Source of the DNA: an uncultured Bacteroidia bacterium
GTDB lineage: Bacteria; Bacteroidota; Bacteroidia; Bacteroidales; UBA932
Reading direction: 5' to 3'
Assembly (NCBI GenBank): GCA_902762435.1
Contig: CACWOH010000007.1
Coordinates: 1 to 64,000 of the forward strand
Length of the DNA stretch: 64,000 nt
In this document: piece after piece, positions 41,562 to 50,505 of the stretch
Layout of the letters: each line of letters opens with the position of its first letter
Numbering within the stretch: position 1 is the first letter of the stretch
Notes under the pieces: generated by a model
What the model was told of the DNA's origin: nothing
Databases searched by the model: none
The model's input: only the letters and a program-made list of their open reading frames with translations
Position numbers and translations under genes: made by a program

Positions 41562-43455
41562 CAACTACACAGACGACAACATACGCACCCTCGAGGGCGT
41601 CCAGCATGTCCGGATGCGTCCGGGCATGTATATCGGACGCCTCGGCAACGGCAACAACCCCGGCGACGGTATCTACGTCCTGCTGAAGGAGATCATCGAC
41701 AACTCGGTGGACGAGTTTGCGATGGGTTTCGGCAAGCAGATCCAGGTGGAGATCGACCCGGAGAACCATGTGACCGTACGCGACTTCGGCCGCGGGATCC
41801 CCCTGGATTCCGTGGTCAAGGCCGTGAGTATCCTCAATACCGGCGGCAAGTTCGACGACAAGGTCTTCAAGAAGTCCGTCGGACTGAACGGCGTGGGCAC
41901 TAAGGCGGTAAACGCCCTGTCCGAGTCGTTCTACGTCTGCTCCTACCGCGAAGGAGAGAGCTCCTGGGCCCGTTTCGAGCGGGGCGAACTCAAGGAGAGC
42001 GGAAAGGAAGATACGCCGAAGGAGAAGAACGGCACCCTGGTCCGCTTCTACCCGGACCCGATGATGTTCGGCAAGTTCGCCTACAACCTTGACTACGTGG
42101 AGACGATGGTCAAGAACTACTCCTACCTCAAGAAGGGGCTGACGCTCACCCTGAACGGCACGCCCTACAAGTCGGAGAACGGCCTGCTGGACCTCGTCAA
42201 CGAGAATCTCTCCGAAGAGCCCCTCTATCCGCCCATCCACCTGGAAGGGGAGGACATCGAGATCGTGCTCAGCCACGGCCGTGACTACGGCGAGAACATC
42301 TCGTCCTTCGTGAACGGCCAGAACACCCGCGACGGCGGCACCCACCTGGCGGCCTACCGCGAGGCGATCGCCAAGACCTTCAAGGAGTTCTTCAAGAAGA
42401 ACTATGCGCCGGAAGACTGCCGCCAGGGCGTCGTGGGCGCCATCAGCATCCAGATCCAGGAGCCGAACTTCGAAGGCCAGACCAAGACCAAGCTCGGGTC
42501 CAACTACATGTGGGAGAAGCAGACCCACGACGAGCACGGCACCCTCAAGCTGGACACCGGCCCCACCATCCGCAGCTACGTCAACTCCTTCGTCGCCAAC
42601 GAGCTGGACAACTACCTCCGCATCCACAAGGAGATCGTCCCGGTGATCGAGGAGAAGATCAAGGACTCCCAGCGCGAGCGCGAGGAGATCTCCGGCATCC
42701 AGAAGAAGACGCGCGAGCGCAACAAGAAGGCCAACGTCTATAACAAGAAGCTGCGTGACTGCCGCTACCACTACAACGACAAGGTGACCGAGAAGACGCA
42801 GGAGGGCATCGAGCGTTCCAGCATCTTCATCACGGAGGGCGACTCCGCGAGCGGAACCATCACCCAGGCCCGCAATGCCGACTATCAGGCCGTCTTCAGC
42901 CTGCGCGGCAAGCCCATCAACTCCTTCAAGGAGAGCCGCAAGAAGGTGGCAGAGAACGAGGAGCTGAACCTGCTGATCTCCGCCCTGGGCGTGGAGGACG
43001 ACCTCGAGAACCTCCGTTACAACAACATCATCGTGGCCACCGATGCCGACGACGACGGCATGCACATCCGCATGCTGGTGCTGACCTTCTTCATGAAGTA
43101 CTATCCGGACCTGATCCGCCGCGGCCACGTGCACATCCTGCAGACGCCGCTGTTCCGCGTCCGCAACAAGAAGGAGAACCGGTACTGCTATTCGCCCGAG
43201 GAGAAGGAGAAGGCCGTCGCCGCCCTGAAGACCGGCGTGGAGATCACCCGTTTCAAGGGCCTCGGCGAGATTTCATCCGACGAGTTCGTCCATTTCATCG
43301 GCCCCGATATGCGGCTGGACCTCGTCAAACTGGCGGAGGAGGAGTCCATCGCCGATATCATGTCCTTCTATATGGGGGACAATACGCTCGAGCGCCAGAA
43401 TTTCATTCGCGCGAATCTCCGTTCCGAGGAGGAACTGGAGGACGTGAATATATGA
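41551..43455 (+). CDS. parE: DNA topoisomerase IV subunit B
   Basis: A 634-residue type II topoisomerase ATPase subunit. The GHKL ATP site is visible: EIIDNSVDEFAMG, VRDFGRGIPLDSVVKAVS and KKSVGLNGVGTKAVNALSESF. The Toprim domain shows ITEGDSASGTI and ATDADDDGMHIRML. The short length and sequence favour ParE over GyrB. The partner parC is not adjacent in the window. Its 3' end overlaps the convergent LysR-amidohydrolase fusion by 53 bases. Confidence 0.93.
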   Translation: MPSSNYTDDNIRTLEGVQHVRMRPGMYIGRLGNGNNPGDGIYVLLKEIIDNSVDEFAMGFGKQIQVEIDPENHVTVRDFGRGIPLDSVVKAVSILNTGGKFDDKVFKKSVGLNGVGTKAVNALSESFYVCSYREGESSWARFERGELKESGKEDTPKEKNGTLVRFYPDPMMFGKFAYNLDYVETMVKNYSYLKKGLTLTLNGTPYKSENGLLDLVNENLSEEPLYPPIHLEGEDIEIVLSHGRDYGENISSFVNGQNTRDGGTHLAAYREAIAKTFKEFFKKNYAPEDCRQGVVGAISIQIQEPNFEGQTKTKLGSNYMWEKQTHDEHGTLKLDTGPTIRSYVNSFVANELDNYLRIHKEIVPVIEEKIKDSQREREEISGIQKKTRERNKKANVYNKKLRDCRYHYNDKVTEKTQEGIERSSIFITEGDSASGTITQARNADYQAVFSLRGKPINSFKESRKKVAENEELNLLISALGVEDDLENLRYNNIIVATDADDDGMHIRMLVLTFFMKYYPDLIRRGHVHILQTPLFRVRNKKENRYCYSPEEKEKAVAALKTGVEITRFKGLGEISSDEFVHFIGPDMRLDLVKLAEEESIADIMSFYMGDNTLERQNFIRANLRSEEELEDVNI

Positions 43456-44830
43456 TCCTTCCCGCGCAGAGCACCTGCCTGATTACAGAACTGTCCGCCG
43501 ACAGGACCCAGTCCCGCACCGGGTCCGTGCACGGCTGCATGCGCGGCGCGTCCAGGTCGGCGAGGATGGCGTCCGCCTGCCTGCCCACGGCGATCTGCCC
43601 GGCGTCGATGCCGTAGAATTCCGCCCCGTTGCGGGTGGCCCAGCGGAGGATCTCATCCGCCGGCACGGTGCAGCCGTCCGCCGCCGCCAGCAGGGCGGCG
43701 AATTTCATTTCTTCCAGCAGGTCTAGGCTTCCGCCCCCGGCGACCCCGTCGGTGCCCAGGGCGATGCGGCAGCCCGCGTCCAGCGCCGCCCGGTAGGGGA
43801 AGCGGGCGCCGGCGACGCGCAGGTCCGCCCGCGGGCAATGCGCCACGGTGACGCCTTGTGAAGCAAGCAGTTTCCATTCCTGTTCATCCACGTGGACACA
43901 GTGGGCGGCGAGCACGTCCGAGCCCAGGAAACCGATCTTGTGCAGATAGCGCACCGGCGTCATCCCGAACCGCCGGACGCATTCGTCCACCTCGCGGCGC
44001 GTCCGGGCCACCTGGATGTGCAGCAGCAGCCCGTTCTGGCGGGCGAAGGTGGCGGCGCGCCTCAGTTCGTCGGTGCTGACGGCCAGTACGGAGCGGGGGG
44101 CCATCGTGAGTTGGATGCGGCCGCCGCTGGGGTCTTTCCAGCTTTTTATATAGTCGCGCAGCGCGATGCCCTGGGCCTTGGGATGCCCTTCGTGCAGGGT
44201 GATGCCCACCGCGGCGCGGAGCCCGGAGGCCTCGACGGCGGCGACGGTCTCTTCCGGGTCGAAGAACATCTCGGAGAAGAAGGTAGTTCCGGCAGAGTTC
44301 ATCTCGCGGATGGCAAGGGTGTCACCCCGGCGCACGTCTTCGGGCTCCAGGCTCCCCTCAAGCGCGGGGTCTTCGCCCCGGCCGCGCAGCACGGTGGTGG
44401 TGGCGTGGGCGTGGGCGTTGAAGAAGGTGGGCAGGATGGCCGTCCCGGCGGCCTCTACGACGCAGTCGGCCGGCGTGTCCGCCGGGGCGTCCAGGCTGGT
44501 GAAACGGTCCTTCTGAATCAGGATGTTGCGTCGCTGCCCGGCGTGAAGTACATCCTTGAGCAGGATGGAGTCCGGCACGCGGAAAGCGCCGTCCAGGCGC
44601 TTGTATTCCGAGAGGATCCGCTCCGCGTGCTCCAGCAGGAGGCGTCCCCGGGCCGTGAGGGAGACGCTGCCGCGCTCCCGTTCGAAAAGTTTGCCGCCGG
44701 CGGATTTCTCCAGCTCGGCAATGTGCTGGCTGACAGCGGGTTGCGAAACACCCAGGGCCTTTGCCGCGGCAGTGAAACTGCCCAGCGAAGCGACCTGGGT
44801 GAAAACGCGTAATCTGAAATCCTCGAACAT
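43403..44830 (-). CDS. LysR-type HTH fused to an amidohydrolase domain with altered active site
   Basis: 475 residues from MFEDFRLRVFTQVASLGSF. Residues 1-85 are a LysR winged helix-turn-helix (TAAAKALGVSQPAVSQHIAELEKSAGGKLFERERGSVSLTARGRLLLEHAERIL). The usual LysR effector domain is replaced from about residue 90 by an amidohydrolase of the SAH/MTA-deaminase type (ILLKDVLHAG...NILIQKDRF, NAHAHATTTVLRG, AAHCVHVDE, ALGTDGVAGG). The HxH in NAHAHA and the Asp in GTDG remain. However, the strand normally reading HxHxxET is LHIQVART, so the metal His is Gln and the catalytic Glu is Arg. It is probably a transcription factor sensing a nucleoside-like ligand. It has its own -7 box and overlaps parE by 53 bases. 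Confidence 0.85.
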   Translation of the reverse strand: MFEDFRLRVFTQVASLGSFTAAAKALGVSQPAVSQHIAELEKSAGGKLFERERGSVSLTARGRLLLEHAERILSEYKRLDGAFRVPDSILLKDVLHAGQRRNILIQKDRFTSLDAPADTPADCVVEAAGTAILPTFFNAHAHATTTVLRGRGEDPALEGSLEPEDVRRGDTLAIREMNSAGTTFFSEMFFDPEETVAAVEASGLRAAVGITLHEGHPKAQGIALRDYIKSWKDPSGGRIQLTMAPRSVLAVSTDELRRAATFARQNGLLLHIQVARTRREVDECVRRFGMTPVRYLHKIGFLGSDVLAAHCVHVDEQEWKLLASQGVTVAHCPRADLRVAGARFPYRAALDAGCRIALGTDGVAGGGSLDLLEEMKFAALLAAADGCTVPADEILRWATRNGAEFYGIDAGQIAVGRQADAILADLDAPRMQPCTDPVRDWVLSADSSVIRQVLCAGRIIYSRPPVPPRNGDSRE

Positions 44831-44847
44831 ATAAGCTATCCTTATCG

Positions 44848-44855
44848 CAAAGATA
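44848..44855 (-). promoter_or_regulatory. -7 promoter box of the LysR-amidohydrolase gene
   Basis: Minus strand TATCTTTG, 17 bases before the ATG at 44830, in the 47-base gap after the acyl-CoA dehydrogenase gene. Confidence 0.5.
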
Positions 44856-44877
44856 GCAAAATTCGGGAACAGATGGC

Positions 44878-46596
44878 TTATTCTTTTACGGCACGGAAAG
44901 CGGAAAGGTCCTCGATGGAGAAATGCTCGATGTAGGCGGCCTTCCCGATAATATTTTCTTCTGCCATGCGGGCATACACGCGGGCGCTGTCCGCGAAGAG
45001 TTCCGGCGCGAGGCTGGCGTCGTGGAGCAGGAGCAGCGACATGATGAGCTCGCCGGTCATGTCGTACAGCCTGCGGGCGAGGAAGTCCTGGGCCTCCTGG
45101 CTCTCCAGGGCCTTGACGGCCTCGATGCTCTTCTCGTAGCGGTCCGCCAGGGCGGCGAGCCGGTCGCGCAGCGCGGCAAGGTCCGGTGCGAAGCTCTCTT
45201 CCAGCATCTCCCGGATGATGCCCGCGTACGTGCCGTTGAAGATGTAGCGGGCGGCGGCGACCACCTGCAGTTGCGTCGTGCCTTCGTAGATGGAGAAGAT
45301 GCGTGCGTCGCGCATCAGGCGCTGGCACTTGTACTCCATGATGAAACCGGAACCGCCGTGGACGGAAACCGCGTCGTAGGCGTTCTGGCTGGCATATTCC
45401 GAGGTCATGCCCTTGCATACCGGCGTGAGCGCGTCCGCGAGCCGGTTGTATTTCTTGCATTCCTGCCGCTGCTCAGGCGTGAGCTTCGTGCCGCAGCGGT
45501 CCAGGTCCTCCAGGGCCTTGTACACGTCCACGTAGGAGGCGGTCCTGTACAGGAGCGAACGGCTGGCGTCCAGCTTGGCCTTCATCCGGCTCAGCATGTC
45601 GTACACGCCCGGGAAGTGCTCGATGGTCTGGCCGAACTGGGCGCGCTCGGCGGCGTATTTCCGGGCTTCGTTCCAGGCTTCCTGGCTGAGGCCGGTGCTC
45701 TGGGCGGCGATGCCCAAGCGGGCGCCGTTCATCAGCGCCATCACGTACTTGATCAGGCCGAGGCGGGTGCTGCCGCAGAGTTCGGCCTTCGCGTCCTTGT
45801 ACGTCAGTTCGCAGGTCGGGGAGCCGTGGATGCCGAGCTTGTGCTCGATGTGCCGCACGTTCACGCCGCCCTGGCGCTTGTCGTAGATGAACATCGACAG
45901 GCCGCGGCCGTCGCGGGTGCCCTCCTCGCTGCGGGCGAGGACCAGATGGACGTCGGAATCGCCGTTGGTGATGAAACGCTTGACGCCGTTGAGCCGCCAG
46001 CAGTTCTCCTTCTCGTCCCAGCTGGCCTTGAGCATCACGCGCTGCAGGTCGGACCCCGCATCGGGCTCGGTCAGGTCCATGGACATCGTCTCCCCGGCGC
46101 AGATGCGGGGGATGAAGCGCTCCCGCTGGTCGTCGCTGCCGAACTCGTATAGGGTCTCGGCGCAGCTCTGCAGGCTCCAGATGTTCTGGAAGCTGGCGTC
46201 CGCCGCCGAGACGATCTCGCTCGCCATGGAGAAGACCACGGCCGGGCAGTTGAGACCGCCGTAGCGGCGCGGCATCGTGATGCCCCAGAGGCCGGCCTTG
46301 CGGGTGGCCTCCAGGTTCTCGAGCGTCTTGGAGGCGTATTTCATCCGGCCGTCCTCGAGGTGCGGCCCTTCGAGGTCCACGCTCTCGGAATTGGGCGCGA
46401 TGACGTTCGCGGCCACGTCGCCGACGATCTCCAGCAGGCGCTTGTAGTTGTCGATGCAGTCCTCGTGGTCCACGGGGGCGTAGTCGTATTCCGCGCTCTC
46501 GCTGAACCCTTTTTCGCGGAGCTCCGTGACGCGGCGCATCAGCGGGTCCTGCAGGTAGAAAGCGATTTCGGGATGGTCCGTATAGTAGTTTGCCAT
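44878..46596 (-). CDS. acyl-CoA dehydrogenase
   Basis: A 572-residue FAD enzyme. It has the MSMDLTEPDAGSDLQRVMLKA FAD-binding block, KRFITNGDSDVHLVLAR, VSVHGGSGFIMEYKCQRLMRDARIFSIYEGTTQLQ (the usual catalytic-base region precedes or lies near YEGT) and a C-terminal helical extension as in longer FadE-type members. It oxidises an acyl-CoA to the enoyl-CoA and passes electrons to EtfAB, encoded directly upstream (gap 1 base). Chain length is not readable. It is the last gene of etfB-etfA-acd. Confidence 0.92.
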   Translation of the reverse strand: MANYYTDHPEIAFYLQDPLMRRVTELREKGFSESAEYDYAPVDHEDCIDNYKRLLEIVGDVAANVIAPNSESVDLEGPHLEDGRMKYASKTLENLEATRKAGLWGITMPRRYGGLNCPAVVFSMASEIVSAADASFQNIWSLQSCAETLYEFGSDDQRERFIPRICAGETMSMDLTEPDAGSDLQRVMLKASWDEKENCWRLNGVKRFITNGDSDVHLVLARSEEGTRDGRGLSMFIYDKRQGGVNVRHIEHKLGIHGSPTCELTYKDAKAELCGSTRLGLIKYVMALMNGARLGIAAQSTGLSQEAWNEARKYAAERAQFGQTIEHFPGVYDMLSRMKAKLDASRSLLYRTASYVDVYKALEDLDRCGTKLTPEQRQECKKYNRLADALTPVCKGMTSEYASQNAYDAVSVHGGSGFIMEYKCQRLMRDARIFSIYEGTTQLQVVAAARYIFNGTYAGIIREMLEESFAPDLAALRDRLAALADRYEKSIEAVKALESQEAQDFLARRLYDMTGELIMSLLLLHDASLAPELFADSARVYARMAEENIIGKAAYIEHFSIEDLSAFRAVKE

Positions 46597-46597
46597 G

Positions 46598-47629
46598 TTA
46601 CTTGCTGTTCTTTTTGTAATACTTGATGAGCTTCGGGACCACTTCTTCGACGGTGCCCGTGATCACGTAGTCCGCGATCTGGTTGATGGGGGCGTCGGGG
46701 TCGCTGTTGATGCTGATAATGATCTTGCTGTCCTGCATGCCGGCGATGTGCTGGATCTGCCCGCTGATGCCGCAGGCGATGTACACCTTCGGGTGCACGG
46801 TGACGCCGGTCTGGCCGATCTGGCGGTCGGGTTCGCACCAGCCGGCATCCACCGCGGCGCGGCTGGCGCCGACTTCGGCGTGGAGGACCCGGGCGAGTTC
46901 GAACAGGCTGTCGAAGCCTTCCTTGCTGCCCATGCCGTAGCCGCCGGCGACGACGATCGAAGCCCCTTTGAGGTTGTGTTTGGCGGCCTCGACGTGGTGG
47001 TCGAGGACCTTCACCACGCAGGCCTCGGGGCTGACGTACTTCCCGACTTCGGGATAGACGACCTCGCCGCGGGCGCTGCCCGCATAGACGGCTTTCTGCA
47101 TCACGCCCGAACGGACCGTGGCCATCTGGGGACGGTGCTCGGGGTTGACGATGGTGGCTACGATGTTGCCTCCGAAGGCCGGCCGGATCTGGTACAGGAG
47201 GTTCTTGTACTCCCGCCCGGTCCGGGCGTCGGTGTAGGAGCCGATCTCCAGCTGGGTGCAGTCGGCCGTGAGGCCGCTGGTCAGCGAGGAGGACACCCGC
47301 GGGCCCAGGTCGCGGCCGATGACGGTCGCGCCCATCAGGCAGATCTGGGGCTTTTCCTCCCGGAACAGGCCGACGAGGATGTCGGTGTGCGGGGCGGAGG
47401 TGTAGGGGAACAGCACGGGATCGTCGAAGACGAAGAGCTTGTCCACGCCATAGGGGAGGATCTGCGGCTCCACCTGCCCTTTCAGGCCGGTTCCCGCCGC
47501 GATGGCGTGGAGCTCGACGCCGAGCTCGTCCGCCAGTTTGCGGCCCTTGGTCAGCAGTTCCTGGGATACTTCGGCGACGATCGCGCCTTCGGTTTCGCAA
47601 TATACAAATACGTTGTCCATAGCTGTCAT
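46598..47629 (-). CDS. etfA: electron transfer flavoprotein, alpha subunit
   Basis: A 343-residue protein. The C-terminal FAD domain is clear: IVVAGGYGMGSKEGFDSLFELARVLHAEVGASRAAVDAGWCEPDRQIGQTGVTVHPKVYIACGISGQIQHIAGMQDSKIIISINSDPDAPINQIADY. With EtfB it forms a heterodimer that shuttles electrons from acyl-CoA dehydrogenase. It overlaps etfB by 4 bases and is followed by the dehydrogenase after 1 base. Confidence 0.95.
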   Translation of the reverse strand: MTAMDNVFVYCETEGAIVAEVSQELLTKGRKLADELGVELHAIAAGTGLKGQVEPQILPYGVDKLFVFDDPVLFPYTSAPHTDILVGLFREEKPQICLMGATVIGRDLGPRVSSSLTSGLTADCTQLEIGSYTDARTGREYKNLLYQIRPAFGGNIVATIVNPEHRPQMATVRSGVMQKAVYAGSARGEVVYPEVGKYVSPEACVVKVLDHHVEAAKHNLKGASIVVAGGYGMGSKEGFDSLFELARVLHAEVGASRAAVDAGWCEPDRQIGQTGVTVHPKVYIACGISGQIQHIAGMQDSKIIISINSDPDAPINQIADYVITGTVEEVVPKLIKYYKKNSK

Positions 47630-48495
47630 CCAATGATTTTTTCAGCGAGCAGTTCCTTGACCAGGCCCTCCACGTCGGCATCGGAGGCCGACAGGGTCTT
47701 GCTTTCCTTCGCCTGGAAGGCGATGTTCACGACGGACTTGACCTTCGTCGGCGAGCCGGCGAGGCCGCACTGGGCCGTGTCGCCGTCGATGTCGGCGACG
47801 CTCCACTGCGTCAGCGTGAGGTAGGGTTTCTGCGCGTAGAGTTCCGCGCGCGGATCGTCCGCGGGACGCTCCAGCGGGCAGCTGGCGTGCTTGTATTTCA
47901 TCACGAGCTTCGCGTGCTGCGGGCGGCAGGGCGCTGCGCTTCCGTTCACGGTCACGAGCAGCGGCAGGGGAGCCTCGACCGTCTCCACGCCGCCGTCGAT
48001 GTGGCGGCGGATCGTGGCCTTGCCATCCGTGATCCCGAGGATCTCCTCGGCGTAGGTCACCTGGTTCAGGCCCAGCTTCTGGGCGACCTGCGGGCCCACC
48101 TGGGCGGTGTCGCCGTCGATGGCCTGCCGCCCGCCGATGACCACGTCCACGTCGCCGATCTTGCGGATGGCCGTCGCCAGGGCGTAGGAGGTGGCCAGCG
48201 TGTCGGCGCCGGCGAAGAGCCGGTCCGTCAGGAGCCAGCCCGTGTCTGCGCCGCGGTAAAGTCCCTGCCGGATGATTTCTCCCGCACGCGGCGGTCCCAT
48301 CGTAAGGACGCCGACCGTGGAGCCGGGATTCGCTTCCTTGAGGCGCAGGGCCTGCTCAAGGGCGTTGAGGTCGTCTGGATTGAAGATGGCAGGCAGCGCA
48401 GCGCGGTTGACGGTCCCTTCCGGGGTCATCGCTTCCTTCCCCACATTCCGGGTATCGGGCACCTGCTTGGCGAGGACGACGATTTTCAGTTTCAT
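47626..48495 (-). CDS. etfB: electron transfer flavoprotein, beta subunit
   Basis: A 289-residue protein with the N-terminus LKIVVLAKQVPDTRNVGKEAMTPEGTVNRAALPAIFNPDDLNALEQAL and VDVVIGGRQAIDGDTAQVGPQVAQKLG, the EtfB signature region. It is the first gene of the etfB-etfA-acyl-CoA dehydrogenase operon. A -7-like TAATTTTG lies on the minus strand at 48565-48572, and a hairpin (48530-48553) occupies the leader. Confidence 0.95.
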   Translation of the reverse strand: MKLKIVVLAKQVPDTRNVGKEAMTPEGTVNRAALPAIFNPDDLNALEQALRLKEANPGSTVGVLTMGPPRAGEIIRQGLYRGADTGWLLTDRLFAGADTLATSYALATAIRKIGDVDVVIGGRQAIDGDTAQVGPQVAQKLGLNQVTYAEEILGITDGKATIRRHIDGGVETVEAPLPLLVTVNGSAAPCRPQHAKLVMKYKHASCPLERPADDPRAELYAQKPYLTLTQWSVADIDGDTAQCGLAGSPTKVKSVVNIAFQAKESKTLSASDADVEGLVKELLAEKIIG

Positions 48496-48529
48496 GGTTT
48501 CAGTATGCTTGATTGACTATTATCATAGT

Positions 48530-48553
48530 GGAACGCGGGCTGCCCGCAGTTCC
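48530..48553 (-). promoter_or_regulatory. hairpin in the etfB leader
   Basis: GGAACgCGGGC and its complement GCCCGcaGTTCC form a 24-base hairpin between the putative -7 box and the etfB start. No T tract follows on the minus strand, so it looks like a leader structure rather than a terminator. Confidence 0.35.
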
Positions 48554-48564
48554 GTTTGGCCGTG

Positions 48565-48572
48565 CAAAATTA
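48565..48572 (-). promoter_or_regulatory. -7 promoter box of etfB
   Basis: Minus strand TAATTTTG, fitting TAnnTTTG, 69 bases before the ATG at 48495. Confidence 0.4.
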
Positions 48573-48596
48573 GGAATTTTATTTGTCATTTTACAA

Positions 48597-48628
48597 GGAA
48601 GCGCGTCCCGGTCCGGGGACGCGCTTCC
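48597..48628 (-). terminator. terminator hairpin after the first acyl-CoA synthetase
   Basis: A perfect 13-bp stem GGAAGCGCGTCCC/GGGACGCGCTTCC with a 6-base loop, 23 bases after the stop at 48652. The following minus-strand sequence TTGTAAAATG is only weakly T-rich. Confidence 0.7.
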
Positions 48629-48651
48629 CTATCTGCTTGTCACGCATTCAT

Positions 48652-50316
48652 TTATTTGTACATGAAACGTTTGATGCTGCCCTTCGGCGTCTTGGCGAAG
48701 GGATCGAAGTGCAGTTCGAAGTCGTGCACGGCGGAGTAGGCGGGAATCTTCTCGTTGAGGGCGGTGAGGTTGACCTTCATGATGTTGTCCAGCCCGGCGG
48801 CGTCGATGTTCTGCTCCGACAGGAGGGCCTGGTTGGGCACGATGAGAGCCGTGAGGTGCTTGTCCCGGCCCACGATCAGGGATTCCTGGACATAAGGAAG
48901 CTGGTTGAGGACGACCTCGATCTCCTCGGGGAAGATGTTCTGGCCGTTGGTGCCGAGGATCATGCTCTTGCTGCGGCCCACGAGGAAGACGCGGCCGAAT
49001 TCGTCGATGGTGCCCAGGTCTCCGGTCCGGAACCAGCCGTCTTCGCTGAGGACGGCGCGCGTGGCTTCCGGGTTCTTATAGTAGCCGGAGAAGACCACGT
49101 GGCCGCGGACGACCACCTCGCCGGCGATGTGGCGCGGGTCGGGGGAGTCGATCTTGAGCTCGATACCTTCCGGGACCGGCTCGCCGCATTCTTTCATCAC
49201 GTAGGTCTCTTTGTGGCCCAGGGTGATGGTCGGGGTGCATTCGGTCATGCCGTAGCCCGTCACGAAGGGGACCTTGATCTGCTCGATGAACAGGCGCTCG
49301 AGTTGCTCCGGCATCGCGGCTCCGCCCGTGATCATCAGGCCGAGGTTGCCGCCGAAGGCGTTCATGAAGATGGTATGGAGCGCTTCGCAGAAGTCCGGAT
49401 TGTGCTTGTAGTCGGCGAGTTTGGCGGCGCCGCTCTTACTGCGTATGAATTCTCCGATGGTGTCGTCCAGCATCTTGTTGATGATCAGCGGCACGGCGAA
49501 GAAGACGAACGGCTTGTACTGGCGCAGGGCCGGCTTGAGGTTGGCCGGTACCGGCGGGATGCAGAGGATGCACAGGGTCATCCCGTAGCACAGCGGAGCC
49601 ATCAGGTCATAGACCAGGCCGAAGATGTGGGCGTAGGGGAGTACGCTGACGTAGTTGTCTTCGCGCTTGTAAGGGAAGTGGTAAGGGATAAGCTGGATAT
49701 TGGAGCTGAAGTTGCGGATGCTGATCATCACGCCCTTGGGGTTGCCCGTGGAGCCGGAGGTGTACATCAGGGCGCAGAGCTCGTCCAGGTCCCGGTCCGG
49801 GAAACGGACGTCTTCGGGGGTAAAGCCTTGCGGGAAGGCTTCTTCGAAACGGGCCTGGCGTCCCTCATAGACTTCGGCGAAGTCGCCGCGGGAGGCCAGG
49901 AGCTCTCCGGTCTTGGTGTCGATGGCACCCAGCAGGGCGGGCATGGCTTCGAAGTCCATCTTGTCGAAAATGGCTTTTTCCGTATAGAGGATACGGCTGT
50001 CGGAGTGGACCACCAGTTTCATCGTATCGTCCGGCGTGAAGCCGTTGAAGAGCTGTACGGCCACGAATCCGCCGGTCTGTGCGGCGAAGAAAGCCTTGGC
50101 CCAGCCGGCGCTCGAACGGGCGTTGATCGCTACCTTGTCTCCGCTTTTCAAGCCGGCGGCCCGCCACCAGCGGACGGTCTTTTCGAGTTCGGCTGCGAGT
50201 TCGCCGTAGGTAATGCTCGTTGCTTTGAATTCGTCGATTGCCGGTTTGTCCCAGCATTCTTTGACGGAGCGCTCGAAATAGCGCAGGAAACTGTCTTTCT
50301 TGGTCAGGTTATACAT
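48652..50316 (-). CDS. long-chain fatty acid-CoA ligase
   Basis: A 554-residue adenylate-forming enzyme. Motifs: DELCALMYTSGSTGNPKGVMIS (AMP-binding P-loop), FVTGYGMTECTPTITLG, GWFRTGDLGTIDEFGRVFLVGRSKSMILGTNGQNIFPEEIEVVLN and a C-terminal Lys in KTPKGSIKRFMYK. It activates fatty acids to acyl-CoA, probably at the membrane face. A TACCTTTG box precedes it at 50340-50347. It stands next to a second, different acyl-CoA synthetase. Confidence 0.93.
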   Translation of the reverse strand: MYNLTKKDSFLRYFERSVKECWDKPAIDEFKATSITYGELAAELEKTVRWWRAAGLKSGDKVAINARSSAGWAKAFFAAQTGGFVAVQLFNGFTPDDTMKLVVHSDSRILYTEKAIFDKMDFEAMPALLGAIDTKTGELLASRGDFAEVYEGRQARFEEAFPQGFTPEDVRFPDRDLDELCALMYTSGSTGNPKGVMISIRNFSSNIQLIPYHFPYKREDNYVSVLPYAHIFGLVYDLMAPLCYGMTLCILCIPPVPANLKPALRQYKPFVFFAVPLIINKMLDDTIGEFIRSKSGAAKLADYKHNPDFCEALHTIFMNAFGGNLGLMITGGAAMPEQLERLFIEQIKVPFVTGYGMTECTPTITLGHKETYVMKECGEPVPEGIELKIDSPDPRHIAGEVVVRGHVVFSGYYKNPEATRAVLSEDGWFRTGDLGTIDEFGRVFLVGRSKSMILGTNGQNIFPEEIEVVLNQLPYVQESLIVGRDKHLTALIVPNQALLSEQNIDAAGLDNIMKVNLTALNEKIPAYSAVHDFELHFDPFAKTPKGSIKRFMYK

Positions 50317-50339
50317 CGCGGATCATTTTAAAACGGTCA

Positions 50340-50347
50340 CAAAGGTA
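50340..50347 (-). promoter_or_regulatory. -7 promoter box of the first acyl-CoA synthetase
   Basis: Minus strand TACCTTTG, 23 bases before the ATG at 50316. Confidence 0.45.
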
Positions 50348-50401
50348 GCCCTCATGCACGCGCCGGGCAAGCTTGTGTGAGTGGCGGACAAAATAAGTGA
50401 C

Positions 50402-50434
50402 GAAACGCCGATTTGGCGGACAAATCGACGTTTC
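50402..50434 (-). terminator. terminator-like hairpin after the second acyl-CoA synthetase
   Basis: GAAACGCCGATTTG/CAAATCGACGTTTC, 14 bp with one mismatch and a 5-base loop. It closely resembles the perfect hairpin at 52162-52198. A clear T tract is missing. Confidence 0.55.
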
Positions 50435-50505
50435 AAAGGGATAAAATATTGGGTTTCCCGCTTTCCGTCCCACCTGCGTTGGGGCGGAAATGTGGCGAAA
50501 TCGGA

